Program-made: the position numbers and the translations under genes
Origin: Anderseniella sp963700895
GTDB taxonomy: Bacteria > Pseudomonadota > Alphaproteobacteria > Rhizobiales > Aestuariivirgaceae
Direction: 5' to 3'
Assembly: GCA_963700895.1 (NCBI GenBank)
Contig: CAVOZI010000016.1
Coordinates: forward strand, 587,060-651,059
DNA: 64,000 nucleotides
The notes under the pieces: generated by a model
What the model saw: the letters and a program-made list of their open reading frames with translations, nothing else
Databases searched by the model: none
What the model was told of the DNA's origin: nothing
In this document: piece by piece, positions 51,827 through 61,303 of the stretch
Layout of the letters: each line of letters begins with the position of its first letter
Position numbering within the stretch: position 1 is the stretch's first letter

Positions 51827-52939
51827 ATGTCGATTTTGCGCCAGATGCTGTTTCTGCTTGTGCTCGCCGGCCTCGGCTACGGTGGCTATGTGGGGTATGG
51901 CAAGTGGCAGGAAAGCCAAAACGGTCAACAGGCAGGTGCTGCACCCCAGCGTGGCGGCGGCGGTCCTGCCGCGGTCAAGACGGTCAAGGCGGGTGAGCGC
52001 ACGCTGGTGCGCACCGTCGAGGCTGTAGGCTCCGCGCGCGCCGTGCAAACCGTTGAAATCAAGGCGCAATCCGATGGCAACGTGGTGGAGATCGCCTACA
52101 AGCCGGGTGAGCGGATCGAGCAGGGCGCCGTGCTGTTCCGCCTCGACGACGACATCCAGAAAGCCGACCTCGCCCAGGCCCGCGCCGAACTTGTCAAGGC
52201 GGAGCAGGCACTTGAGCGCGGCAAAAGCCTCCGGCAGTCGCGCGTGGTTGCCGCCGCCACGCTCGAGGAACTCGAAGCCGCCCGCGCCGCCGCCCAGGCC
52301 CAGGTCTCGCGCGCCGAACGCCGCCTCGCTGACCGCACCATCCGCGCGCCCTTTGCCGGCACACCAGGCTTTCACACCGTCGATACCGGTGCCCAGGTTG
52401 ATACGGACAACGTACTGACGGACCTCAATGATTTGTCGTCGGTGCTGGTCGAATTCGCCGTTCCGGAACAGTATTTCGCCATTGCGCAGCCCGGTCTCGT
52501 CGCCAATGCCTCCACCGCGGCCTGGCCGGGGCGCGCCTTCGAGGCCGCCATCACGGAGGTCAGCACCGCCATCGATCCGGTCAGCCGCTCTTTCATCGCG
52601 CGCGCGCGCATCGCCAATGATGACGGCGCACTGGCGCCGGGCATGTTCATGCGCCTCAGCCTGGAACTCGCCACCACCGCCGCCGTCATGGTGCCGGAAG
52701 AGTCGGTGACGGTTGAAGGCCCCGCTGCCTTCGTGTTCGTGGTCAATGACGGCAAGGCCGAACGCCGCACCGTGAAGACTGGCGGCCGCCAGCCCGGCTG
52801 GGTGCAGATCACCGACGGCGTCAAGTCCGGCGAGGAAGTGGTGTTCTCCGGCACCTCCAAGGTGCGTCCCGGCGGTGCGGTGAAGGTCGTCAACGCCGAG
52901 GCCGCTGCCGCTGCGGGCTCCGCGGGGGCCACCCAATGA
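51827..52939 (+). CDS. RND efflux periplasmic adaptor (membrane fusion protein)
   Basis: A 370-residue adaptor with an N-terminal membrane anchor (MLFLLVLAGLGYGGYVGYGKW) and no lipobox. A lipoyl-like domain (KAQSDGNVVEIAYKPGERIEQG), a helical hairpin (about 105-165), the second lipoyl half (RTIRAPFAGTPGF-like) and beta-barrel follow. ATG 51827 with GGTGA upstream is preferred over GTG 51818. The stop overlaps the pump gene as ATGA. Confidence 0.92.
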   Translation: MSILRQMLFLLVLAGLGYGGYVGYGKWQESQNGQQAGAAPQRGGGGPAAVKTVKAGERTLVRTVEAVGSARAVQTVEIKAQSDGNVVEIAYKPGERIEQGAVLFRLDDDIQKADLAQARAELVKAEQALERGKSLRQSRVVAAATLEELEAARAAAQAQVSRAERRLADRTIRAPFAGTPGFHTVDTGAQVDTDNVLTDLNDLSSVLVEFAVPEQYFAIAQPGLVANASTAAWPGRAFEAAITEVSTAIDPVSRSFIARARIANDDGALAPGMFMRLSLELATTAAVMVPEESVTVEGPAAFVFVVNDGKAERRTVKTGGRQPGWVQITDGVKSGEEVVFSGTSKVRPGGAVKVVNAEAAAAAGSAGATQ

Positions 52940-55900
52940 CCCTGTCGGAACTGTCCATCCGCCGGCCGGTGCTGGCCGCGGTGATGTCGCTGCTGATCGT
53001 GGTGGCAGGCCTTGCCTCCATCTCGTCCCTGCCGGTGCGCGAACTGCCCGACGTTGACACCTCGGTGGTGTCGGTCACCACCACCTATACCGGCGCCGCG
53101 CCCGAAATTGTCGATACCGACATCACCGAGGTGATCGACAGCGCCGTGGCCGGCATTGCCGGGGTGAAGACCATCAACTCCTCGAGCCAGCGCGGCCGCT
53201 CCACCACCACCATCGAGTTCGAGCTGGGCCGCGACATCGACGAGGCTGCCGGTGACGTGCGTGCCGCTGTGGCGCGTGTTCGCGACCAGTTGCCGGACGA
53301 GGTTGACGAACCGCAGGTGGTGAAGTCCGACAGCGATGCCGACCCGGTGATGCGCCTTGCCGTCTATTCCGACCGTATGACCCCGGCGGAGGTGACGGAC
53401 TATCTGGAACGCTTCATCGTCGATCGCATCACCACCATCGACGGCGTGGCCAACGTGCGCGTCTACGGTGAACGCCGCGCCGCCATCCGCATCTGGCTCG
53501 ACCGCAACAATCTGGCTGCCCACAACCTGACCGTCGCCGACGTCGAGGCCGCGCTGCGCGAGAACAACGTGGAGCTTCCCGCCGGCGAGATCGAGAGCAA
53601 CACGCGTCTGTTCACGGTGCGGCTTGAATCGCGGCTGTCCACGCCAGAGCAGTTCCGCGACGTACTGGTCAGGGAAATGAACGGTGTCCCGGTACGTCTC
53701 GGCGCAGTGGCCCGCGTCGAGCGCGGCGTGGAGGATGACAGCACCATCGTGCGCTCGAACGGCCTCACTGCCGTGGGCATCGCCGTGCAGCGCCAGTCGC
53801 AGTCCAACACCATCGCCATCTCCAATGCCGTCAAGGCCGAGCTCGAGCGGCTGAACGACCAGCTGCCGGAGGGCATGCAGATATTCGTCGGCTCGGATGA
53901 CGCGGTGTTTGTGTCGGCCTCGATCAAGGAGGTGGTCATTGCGCTGGCCATATCGCTGGTGCTGGTGGTGCTGGTGATCCTCCTCTTCCTGCGCTCGCTG
54001 CGGGCGACGCTCATTCCGGCCATCACCATTCCGGTGGCGCTGATCGGCTGTTTCTCGCTGATTTACCTGCTCGGCTTCTCGCTCAACGTGCTTACCCTGC
54101 TGGCGCTGCTGCTTGCCATCGGACTGGTGGTGGACGACGCCATCGTGATGCTGGAGAACATCGAGCGCCGCCTCGCCGCGGGCGAAAGCAAGTTGCAGGC
54201 GGCGGTTCGCGGCTCGCGTCAGGTGACCTTCGCCATCCTGGCGACCTCCATCACGCTGGTCTCGGTGTTCATTCCGATCTCGTTCCTGCAAGGCGCGGCC
54301 GGCAAGCTTTTTACCGAGTTCGGGTTTGTGCTGGCCAGTGCCGTGGTCATCTCCACCTTCGTGGCGCTGAGCGCCTGCCCGGCGCTGGCCTCGAAAATCC
54401 TCAAGGCCCGCGAAGGCGTTACGGCGGATGAACACGAGATACCGGAAGGCCGTGTCTACCGGTGGTACAGGAGCGCGGTGAAGGCGGCCATCGCTTCGCC
54501 CCTGGTGGTGGTGGCGCTGTGCTTCGGTTTTGCCGGGGCAAGCTGGTTTGCCTACAACGCCATTCCCCAGGAGCTGACCCCCACCGAAGACCGCAGCGTG
54601 ATGTTCATCCCGCTCAACGCCCCGCAAGGCTCCACGCTGTCGTTCACCGATGCGCAGGTGGCCGAGCTGGAGGAAAAGCTGGTTCAGGTGCAGGACAAGC
54701 TCGACATCGACATCATTTACACCTTCACCGGTTTCCGCGACCGGCCCTACCGTTCGTTCATCGTGCTGCGCTTCAAGCCATGGGAAGAGCGCGACGTATC
54801 GGTGACCGATGCCCGCCGCCAGCTGATCGGCATGGTCTCCGGAATCACCGGCGCGCGGGGCTTCCCGGTGGTGCCCTCGGGGCTCGGCCTGCGCGGCAAC
54901 TCCACCCCGCTGCAGGCGGTGGTCGGCGGACCGGATTACCTCAGCGTGCAGAAGTGGGCAGAGGAGCTCAAGAAACGCGCCGAGCAGAACCCGGGCCTTG
55001 CCAACGTCGACATCGACTTCGAGCAGAACCAGCCGCAGTTCCGTTTGACCATCGACCGCAAGCGGGCCGACGATCTGGGCATCTCCAGCCGCACCATCGC
55101 CTCGACGCTGCAGACCATGCTCGCCTCGCGCGAGATCACCAGCTACATCGACCGTGGCCGGGAATACCCCGTCATCGTGCAGGCCGAGGCCAGCGCCCGC
55201 CAGACGCCGGACGACATCTCGTCGCTGTTCATCCGCACCGATGACGGCCGGTCGGTGGTGCCTTTGTCGAGCGTGGTCACCCTGACCGAAACAACCGAGG
55301 CCCCGTCGCTGCGCCGCTTCAACCGGCTGCCGTCGGTCACCGTCTCGGCGGCGTTGAACGACGGTTACGCCATGGGCTCGGCAATCGAGTTCATCCGCGA
55401 GCAGGCGGCGGAAGTGCTGCCGCCGCAGGCGTCGCTGAGCTTTGACGGCCAGTCGCAGCAGTATCTTGAAGCCTCGTCCGGCATATGGATCACCTTCGCC
55501 TTCGCCATCCTCATCGTTTTCCTGGTGCTGGCGGCCCAGTTCGAGAGCTTCATGCACCCGCTGATCATCATGCTGTCGGTGCCGTTGGCCATTGCCGGCG
55601 CGCTGTACTCGCTGTGGGCGGCGGGCTTGACCCTCAACATCTATTCGCAGATCGGCATCATCCTGCTTATCGGGCTGATGGCCAAGAACGGCATCCTGAT
55701 TGTGGAGTTCGCCAACCAGCTGCGCGACGAAGGCCAGGACGTGCGGTCCGCCGTCATCGATGCCTCGGTGCTGCGCCTGCGCCCCATCGTCATGACGGTG
55801 GTTTCTACCGTGCTGGGCGCGGTGCCGCTGGTGCTGGCAACCGGCGCCGGGGCGGAAAGCCGCATCGCCATCGGCACTGTCATCGTCGGCGGGCTGGTGT

Positions 55901-56154
55901 TCGCGGGCGTGCTCACGCTGTTCCTGACGCCGGTGCTGTACGACCTGATGGCCCGCTTTACCAGGCCCCGCGGCTTTATCGAGGAGAAGCTGGCAGAGGA
56001 ACTTGCGCCGCGCGAAAAGACTACCGCGGCCATTGCCGAGCCGGTGCCTGCGGTTGCAGGAGTTGCCGGGGAGCCGCCAAAGCGCAGCCGCAGCAAGACC
56101 GCCAGACGCAACGACGATGATGGTGGCGAGGCGCAACCTGTTGCGGCCGAATAG
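52936..56154 (+). CDS. RND efflux transporter (AcrB/MexF-like HAE1 type)
   Basis: A 1072-residue proton-driven pump with 12 predicted membrane segments and two large periplasmic loops. The proton-relay Asp pair is in AIGLVVDDAIVMLENIERR (segment 4), and IILLIGLMAKNGILIVEFAN matches segment 10. The C-terminal 60 residues are a charged tail. With the adaptor it forms a two-gene operon lacking an outer-membrane channel gene, so it must use a TolC-type channel from elsewhere. Likely substrates are hydrophobic drugs. Confidence 0.95.
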   Translation: MTLSELSIRRPVLAAVMSLLIVVAGLASISSLPVRELPDVDTSVVSVTTTYTGAAPEIVDTDITEVIDSAVAGIAGVKTINSSSQRGRSTTTIEFELGRDIDEAAGDVRAAVARVRDQLPDEVDEPQVVKSDSDADPVMRLAVYSDRMTPAEVTDYLERFIVDRITTIDGVANVRVYGERRAAIRIWLDRNNLAAHNLTVADVEAALRENNVELPAGEIESNTRLFTVRLESRLSTPEQFRDVLVREMNGVPVRLGAVARVERGVEDDSTIVRSNGLTAVGIAVQRQSQSNTIAISNAVKAELERLNDQLPEGMQIFVGSDDAVFVSASIKEVVIALAISLVLVVLVILLFLRSLRATLIPAITIPVALIGCFSLIYLLGFSLNVLTLLALLLAIGLVVDDAIVMLENIERRLAAGESKLQAAVRGSRQVTFAILATSITLVSVFIPISFLQGAAGKLFTEFGFVLASAVVISTFVALSACPALASKILKAREGVTADEHEIPEGRVYRWYRSAVKAAIASPLVVVALCFGFAGASWFAYNAIPQELTPTEDRSVMFIPLNAPQGSTLSFTDAQVAELEEKLVQVQDKLDIDIIYTFTGFRDRPYRSFIVLRFKPWEERDVSVTDARRQLIGMVSGITGARGFPVVPSGLGLRGNSTPLQAVVGGPDYLSVQKWAEELKKRAEQNPGLANVDIDFEQNQPQFRLTIDRKRADDLGISSRTIASTLQTMLASREITSYIDRGREYPVIVQAEASARQTPDDISSLFIRTDDGRSVVPLSSVVTLTETTEAPSLRRFNRLPSVTVSAALNDGYAMGSAIEFIREQAAEVLPPQASLSFDGQSQQYLEASSGIWITFAFAILIVFLVLAAQFESFMHPLIIMLSVPLAIAGALYSLWAAGLTLNIYSQIGIILLIGLMAKNGILIVEFANQLRDEGQDVRSAVIDASVLRLRPIVMTVVSTVLGAVPLVLATGAGAESRIAIGTVIVGGLVFAGVLTLFLTPVLYDLMARFTRPRGFIEEKLAEELAPREKTTAAIAEPVPAVAGVAGEPPKRSRSKTARRNDDDGGEAQPVAAE

Positions 56155-56172
56155 GCTCGCCGCATCATTGAT

Positions 56173-56190
56173 CCTTCATCCACCTGTTAC
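56173..56190 (+). promoter_or_regulatory. Candidate Pho box upstream of the PhoX-like gene
   Basis: CCTTCAT (56173-56179) and CTGTTAC (56184-56190) lie 11 bases apart, each matching CTGTCAY at five or six of seven positions, 62 bases before the ATG. Weaker than the other candidates but in front of a phosphatase that is usually part of the Pho regulon. Confidence 0.4.
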
Positions 56191-56252
56191 CACAGTGCAA
56201 CAGTCGACAGGTATCGACCGGACTCCCAATTCCAGCCAAGGGAGCACCTTCT

Positions 56253-58136
56253 ATGCCGCGGCAACACGCTGAAAGCCTGTCATTCGACCAGTTTGACGAG
56301 ATCATTGACCCACGCCCCGCCGAATGCGATTTCGACCGTGTGGTCGAGGCCGCCATCAGCCGCCGAGGCTTTATCGGCGGTGTCCTCGCCTTTGGCAGCG
56401 TGGCCGCCCTGTCGGGCGTTTCACGCCCGGCATTGGCGTCGGCCAATCGCTTTGCCTTCGATGCAATTCCCGCCAACGGCGACGATGCGGTGACGGTGCC
56501 GGCCGGCTACAAGGCCCGGGTGATGCTCAGCTGGGGTGACCCGCTGTTCTCCGGCGCGCCCGGCTTCGACCATGCAACCCGTGGCACGGCCGCCAGCCAG
56601 GCCCAGGCCTTTGGCGACAATCTCGACGGCATGGAAGTGTTCAGCCACGAGGGCCGTACACTGCTGGCCATCAACAACGAATACACCAACCGCGACATCC
56701 TGTGGGGCAACAACCCGGACAAGAAGCCGGCCAGCGACGACGACATCGCCAAGGGCAAGATGGCCCACGGCGTGACGGTAATGGAAGTTGCCCATGGCCC
56801 CAGCGGCTGGTCGCTGGTCCAGGACAGCCCGTTCAATCGCCGCATCACGCCTACCACGGAGATGGTGCTGACCGGTCCTGCCGCCGGCCACGACCTGGTC
56901 AAGACCGCAGCCGACCCGACCGGCACGAAGGTCAAGGGCACCTGGAACAATTGCGGGTCCGGCTCGACGCCGTGGGGCACGTTCCTCACCTGCGAGGAAA
57001 ACTTCAACGGCTACTTCTCTGCCCCCGACGAAAAGCACGAAGTGTCCGCCGAACTGAAGCGCTACGGCGTGTCGGCGAAGGACTGGGGCTATGGCTGGGC
57101 GAAAATCGATGAGCGGTTTGACGTGTCGAAACATCCGAACGAGCCGAACCGCGCCGGCTACGTTGTTGAGATCGACCCGCGCGATCCGGCGTCCACCCCG
57201 CGCAAGCTGACCGCGCTTGGCCGCTTGAAGCACGAGAACGCCGAGGTGGTGGTCAACAACGATGGTCGCGTGGTGGTCTACATGGGCGACGACGAGGCGG
57301 CCGAGTTCATCTATCGCTTCGTGTCGGCAGGCGTGTACGCGCCGGGCGCAGATACCTCGAAACTGCTGGAAGAGGGCACGCTGTCGGTGGCGAAGTTCAA
57401 CGAGGACGGCAAGGGTGAATGGCTTGACCTGACGCCCGAGACCACCGGTATGAGCCTCGCGGAAATCTGCATCCACACCCGCCAGGCCGGCTCGAAGGTG
57501 GGCGCCACCACCATGGACCGGCCGGAGTGGGTGGCCGCAAACCCCAACGCGCCTGAGCTCTATTGTGCGCTGACCAACAACAAGAACCGCGGCGTCAAGC
57601 CCAATGCCGGTGGTGACGCCGCTCCGGCGGCAGGTCCCAACCCGCGCGCTGAAAACCAGTACGGCCAGATCGTGCGCTGGCGCCCGGACAATGGCGATCA
57701 CGCGGCGAAGGGCTTTGCCTGGGACCTGTTCGTGCTGGCGGGCAACCCTGTCGTCCACCAGCACAGCAAGGCAGGGTCGGCCAACCTGAACAAGGACAAC
57801 ATGTTCAACTCGCCGGACGGACTGGCGTTCGACTCAAACGGCCTGCTGTGGATCCAGACCGACGGCAACTACTCCAACGATGGCGACTTCGCCGGACATG
57901 GCAACAACCAGATGCTCGCCGCTGATCCGGTGACCGGCGAGATCCGCCGCTTCATGGTCGGGCCGAAGGAATGCGAGATCACCGGCCTTGCCTGGAGCCC
58001 GGACCGCCGCACCATGTTCGTCGGCATTCAGCATCCGGGCGAGAAGGGCAACAGCCACTGGCCGGAAGGCGGCAACGCCGTGCCGCGCTCGGCGATCGTC
58101 GCTGTAACCCGCGAGGACGGCGGCCTGGTGGGATAA
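56253..58136 (+). CDS. phoX: PhoX-family (DUF839) alkaline phosphatase, Tat-exported
   Basis: A 627-residue protein with a twin-arginine signal about 40 residues in (SRRGFIGGVLAFGSVAALSG) and the PhoX core: GTFLTCEENFNGYF carrying the iron-binding Cys, then HENAEVVVNNDGRVVVYMGDD and DGLAFDSNGLLWIQTDG. PhoX enzymes are calcium/iron phosphomonoesterases made under phosphate starvation. Located just after the RND operon but with its own gap and a possible Pho box. DUF839 also holds proteins without shown phosphatase activity, so the enzyme role is likely, not certain. Confidence 0.88.
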   Translation: MPRQHAESLSFDQFDEIIDPRPAECDFDRVVEAAISRRGFIGGVLAFGSVAALSGVSRPALASANRFAFDAIPANGDDAVTVPAGYKARVMLSWGDPLFSGAPGFDHATRGTAASQAQAFGDNLDGMEVFSHEGRTLLAINNEYTNRDILWGNNPDKKPASDDDIAKGKMAHGVTVMEVAHGPSGWSLVQDSPFNRRITPTTEMVLTGPAAGHDLVKTAADPTGTKVKGTWNNCGSGSTPWGTFLTCEENFNGYFSAPDEKHEVSAELKRYGVSAKDWGYGWAKIDERFDVSKHPNEPNRAGYVVEIDPRDPASTPRKLTALGRLKHENAEVVVNNDGRVVVYMGDDEAAEFIYRFVSAGVYAPGADTSKLLEEGTLSVAKFNEDGKGEWLDLTPETTGMSLAEICIHTRQAGSKVGATTMDRPEWVAANPNAPELYCALTNNKNRGVKPNAGGDAAPAAGPNPRAENQYGQIVRWRPDNGDHAAKGFAWDLFVLAGNPVVHQHSKAGSANLNKDNMFNSPDGLAFDSNGLLWIQTDGNYSNDGDFAGHGNNQMLAADPVTGEIRRFMVGPKECEITGLAWSPDRRTMFVGIQHPGEKGNSHWPEGGNAVPRSAIVAVTREDGGLVG

Positions 58137-58152
58137 CTATCTGAATGCATGT

Positions 58153-58205
58153 GTCCCGGCCTTGTGCCGGGACCCGGTCTGTGCCCCGGATTGAATCCGG
58201 GGCAC
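58153..58205. repeat. Tandem palindromes between convergent genes (REP-like, bidirectional terminator)
   Basis: Two hairpins: GTCCCGGC / GCCGGGAC (58153-58160 and 58166-58173) and GTGCCCCGGA / TCCGGGGCAC (58181-58190 and 58196-58205), loops of 5 bases each. They are placed between the convergent phoX-like and BMP-type genes. The motif looks like the short intergenic palindromes spread through many alphaproteobacterial genomes; lack of a T run argues for a repeat element that also stops transcription. Confidence 0.7.
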
Positions 58206-58231
58206 GGCAACGCTTGTTGAGAAGCTGACCG

Positions 58232-59311
58232 TTACGACTGCACGCCGGCGACGTACCAGTCCATCTTGAGCATTTCCTCATCGGTGGCAGTGGCCCCGGC
58301 CGCATAGCGCTCGGCGCCGGCCTGGTCCTTGATCGGACCGGTGAACGGGTGCAGCGAACCGTCGGTGATGCCCATGCGTACCTTCTCGGCGGCGTCCTTC
58401 ACCTCGGCCGGCATGGCCTCGTTGTAGGGCGACATGGCCACTTCGCCTTCCTTGAAGCCGCCCCAGAAGCTTTCGGACTTCCAGCTGCCATCAAGCACTT
58501 CGTTGGCGCGCTTGACGTAATAGGGCCCCCAGTTGTCGAGGATGGCTGTGAGGTGCGCCTTGGGGGCGAACTTCGACATGTCGGAGGCCTGGCCGAAGGC
58601 ATAGACGCCGCGCTGTTCGGCAGCCTGCAGGGCGGCCGGCGAGTCGGTATGCTGGGTAATGATATCGCAGCCCTGGTCCATCAGCGCCTTGGCGGCATCG
58701 CCTTCCTTCGGCGGGTCGTACCACGAGCTGACCCACAGCACCTTGGTCTTGAACTCCGGGTTGATCTTCTGCGCGGCCAGCGTGAAGGCATTGATGCCCA
58801 TCACCACTTCCGGGATCGGGAACGAGGCGATGTAGCCGGCAGTCCCCGTCTTCGACATCATGCCGGCAATGGTGCCGAGCACGGCGCGGCCTTCATAGAA
58901 GCGCGCATTGTAGATCGACACGTTGTCGGCCATCTTGAAGCCGGTTGCGTGCTCGAATTTCACGTCCGGGTAGCGCTTTGCCACCTTGATGGTGGGGTCC
59001 ATGAAGCCGAACGAGGTGGTGAAGATGAGCTTGTTGCCTTCGTCCGCCAGCTGCCGGATGACGCGCTCGGCGTCCGGGCCTTCCTTGACGCTTTCGACGA
59101 ACGAGGTCTGCACCTTGTCGCCAAGCTCGGCCTCCAGCATTTTGCGGCCCTGGTCGTGGGCATAGGTCCAGCCATGATCGCCCACCGGGCCGACGTAGAC
59201 AAAGCCGACCTTGAGCGGATCGGCGGCAAAGGCCTTCGCGCCGATGAACGGCATGGCCAGGGCGGTCGCCCCCGTGGTCTTCACAAAACTGCGCCTGTCG
59301 AATTTCACCAT
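58232..59311 (-). CDS. BMP/PnrA-family ABC substrate-binding protein
   Basis: A 359-residue binding protein of the basic membrane protein family, whose known ligands are purine nucleosides. A Tat-like signal (DRRSFVKTTGATALAMPFIG) is followed by VGFVYVGPVGDHGWTYAHDQG, the family's nucleoside-binding start, and later GTAGYIASFPIPEVVMGINA. ATG 59311 is used with GGGAG upstream. No ABC ATPase or permease gene is adjacent, so it must pair with components encoded elsewhere or outside the window. Confidence 0.9.
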   Translation of the reverse strand: MVKFDRRSFVKTTGATALAMPFIGAKAFAADPLKVGFVYVGPVGDHGWTYAHDQGRKMLEAELGDKVQTSFVESVKEGPDAERVIRQLADEGNKLIFTTSFGFMDPTIKVAKRYPDVKFEHATGFKMADNVSIYNARFYEGRAVLGTIAGMMSKTGTAGYIASFPIPEVVMGINAFTLAAQKINPEFKTKVLWVSSWYDPPKEGDAAKALMDQGCDIITQHTDSPAALQAAEQRGVYAFGQASDMSKFAPKAHLTAILDNWGPYYVKRANEVLDGSWKSESFWGGFKEGEVAMSPYNEAMPAEVKDAAEKVRMGITDGSLHPFTGPIKDQAGAERYAAGATATDEEMLKMDWYVAGVQS

Positions 59312-59435
59312 CACTCAACTCCCTCGTGAGGATTTTGACACCTGCGGCTACATTAGGCTGCGGGAAAACGTGGTCAATCAGCCAAACGCCGCAATCAACG
59401 ACAGATTGCAAGCTTGGGGCTGCATTGCCGCGCTT

Positions 59436-60245
59436 TCAGGCAGCGCGGGCGATCAGCAAGTGGCCGGGCTGCGGCTCGCCCTCCTCGTGGCGCACGGTGA
59501 TCTCCTGAATTTGCAGCACCCGGAATCCGGCTGAAGCAAGCTCGTGCTCAAGATACGCCAGAGCGTGATGAAACCGCTGGTGCGGACCGACGGTATAGTC
59601 TGCGCCGCCGCCGTCGAGTTTTTCGGTCGAAAACGCGAAGACGGCATCCGGCGCGCTGACCCGTTTGACACCTGCAAACAGCGCCTGGACGTCGCCCAGA
59701 TAGGGCAGCACGTCGGTTGCCACGATCAGGTCCCACGGCTCCTCGTCCTCGATCTCCTCGACAAACGCCACCGCGTCGCCCACGTACAGTTCGTCATAGA
59801 GCTCGTTCTCGCCGGCAATATCGATCATGTTGGCCGACAGGTCGATGCCGGTGCGGTGATGGGTGACGCCGGACAGCGCTACGCCGGCAAGCCCGGTGCC
59901 GCAGCCCAGGTCGAGCAGGCGTGCATAAGGCCCCGGCGCGTTCTCTTTAAGCGCCTCGCCCAGAATGAGCGGTACGTGATAGCCCAGCTGATCCACCAGG
60001 ATATGTTCGAACGCATCGGCATGCTGGTCGAACAGCGTCTCCACATAGGCTTCCGGCGCGCGCAGCGGCACCGCTGCGCGCCCCATCGCGGCAAGCCGCA
60101 CCGCCGCGCCGCCATGATCTTCCGGGTCGAGCGCCAGCACCCGCCGGTAGGCCTCCTCCGCCTCGTCCAGCCGGCCGGCCTTTTCGTGCGCAAGGGCAGT
60201 ATTGTAGGCGTCGGCCAATTCGTCTTCGGTATCGGCGTTGGTCAT
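59436..60245 (-). CDS. TPR-containing SAM-dependent methyltransferase
   Basis: A 269-residue protein with one TPR-like pair at the N-terminus (LADAYNTALAHEKAGRLDEA with EEAYRRVLALDPED) and a class I methyltransferase domain: LLDLGCGTGLAGVAL (motif I), GIDLSANMIDIA, and WDLIVATDVLPYLGD. The family has no firmly known substrate. ATG 60245 has GGAA upstream. Divergent from the rhomboid gene; separated from the BMP gene by 124 bases. Confidence 0.86.
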   Translation of the reverse strand: MTNADTEDELADAYNTALAHEKAGRLDEAEEAYRRVLALDPEDHGGAAVRLAAMGRAAVPLRAPEAYVETLFDQHADAFEHILVDQLGYHVPLILGEALKENAPGPYARLLDLGCGTGLAGVALSGVTHHRTGIDLSANMIDIAGENELYDELYVGDAVAFVEEIEDEEPWDLIVATDVLPYLGDVQALFAGVKRVSAPDAVFAFSTEKLDGGGADYTVGPHQRFHHALAYLEHELASAGFRVLQIQEITVRHEEGEPQPGHLLIARAA

Positions 60246-60321
60246 CCAAGGTTCCATTTGCGGGGCGTGAAGCTTGGCCCCATATAGGACCGATCGCCGT
60301 AAACAGGAAGGCATCTCCCGC

Positions 60322-61218
60322 TTGAACGACACCGCACCCGGCAAACCCGTCCGCATCCGCTTTACGACGGACAAGGACCTTGCGCGCTCCTGGAGCCTGA
60401 CGCTGGTGGCGGTAGGCCTGCGCGCCATGTTGGCGCACGAGCAGGGCGGGTATGCGATCTACGTGGACCCGGAGCACGAACTGCGCGCCGCCTGGGAACT
60501 GGACCAGTACGACGAGGAAAACGGCACCGGCTCGCGCAAGCCGCCGGCGCGCCGCGAGGTGTTCACCTTGTCATTCTCGAACACCGCAATGGCCTATGCC
60601 GCCATCCTGCTGTTCTTCTTCGGCGCGGCCCGGCGCGAGGCCTTTGGAGTCAACTGGGCCGCCGAAGGCGCCATGGTCGCCCACCACGTCACCGCGCAAC
60701 TTGAATTGTGGCGCACGGTGACGGCGCTCACCCTGCATCTGGATCTGGCGCACCTGGCTTCCAACATCGCCTTCGGCATCGTTTTCGTCTGGCTTCTGTC
60801 AAAGGAGATCGGCGCCGGCATGGCCTGGGCGTCCGTGGTGCTGGCCGGTGCGGCGGGCAACTTCGCCAATGCCCTGTGGCAGTCGCCATCGCACACCTCC
60901 ATCGGCGCCTCGACGGCGGTGTTCGCAGCCATTGGCCTGCTGGCGGCCCTGCGTCATCAGTGGCGCCCGCCGAAAGTCTCGCTCAGGTACTGGGCGCCGC
61001 TGGGCGGCGGGCTGATGCTGATGGCCTTCCTCGGCTTCGGGCAAGGCAATGTCGATTATGGCGCCCACGTGCTGGGCTTCGCCTCTGGCGTTGCCGGCGG
61101 CTGGCTGTTGTCGCGCAAGGATCGCGCCTGGTTCGATGATGATGTGCGCCAGATGAACGCGCTCAAGCTGGCGGGGGCGACGCTGGCGGGCGCGTGGGGC
61201 CTGGCGTTGGCTGTTTGA
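60322..61218 (+). CDS. Rhomboid-family intramembrane serine protease
   Basis: About 298 residues with six or seven membrane segments. Catalytic features: HLASN in segment 2 (oxyanion His/Asn region), Ser in IGASTAVFAAIG (GxSx) and His in DYGAHVLGFASG. The N-terminal 80 residues are soluble. No ATG is present near the start; TTG 60322 with AGGAAGG upstream is the best choice, and the frame is open back to 60274. It cleaves membrane-anchored substrates that cannot be predicted. Confidence 0.85.
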   Translation: MNDTAPGKPVRIRFTTDKDLARSWSLTLVAVGLRAMLAHEQGGYAIYVDPEHELRAAWELDQYDEENGTGSRKPPARREVFTLSFSNTAMAYAAILLFFFGAARREAFGVNWAAEGAMVAHHVTAQLELWRTVTALTLHLDLAHLASNIAFGIVFVWLLSKEIGAGMAWASVVLAGAAGNFANALWQSPSHTSIGASTAVFAAIGLLAALRHQWRPPKVSLRYWAPLGGGLMLMAFLGFGQGNVDYGAHVLGFASGVAGGWLLSRKDRAWFDDDVRQMNALKLAGATLAGAWGLALAV

Positions 61219-61233
61219 ACACTGCGCCCGGAT

Positions 61234-61268
61234 GAAAAACACCCGGCCAACAGGGCGTTGCCGGGTGT
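61234..61268 (-). terminator. Intrinsic terminator of the small basic peptide gene
   Basis: Stem ACACCCGGC / GCCGGGTGT (61239-61247 and 61260-61268) with a 12-base loop; on the minus strand it is followed by five T (61234-61238). It lies 36 bases beyond the stop codon of the peptide gene at 61304-61366 and just after the convergent rhomboid gene. Confidence 0.8.
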
Positions 61269-61303
61269 CCTCAGTCGATGAAGTGAATTTCTGGACGGCC
61301 TGA

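Noticed and set aside
52372..56136. A 1254-codon open frame on the minus strand opposite the RND genes
   Set aside because: It mirrors the GC-rich codon pattern of the RND pump, has His/Arg/Gln-rich composition without any domain, and the plus strand carries unmistakable RND motifs.
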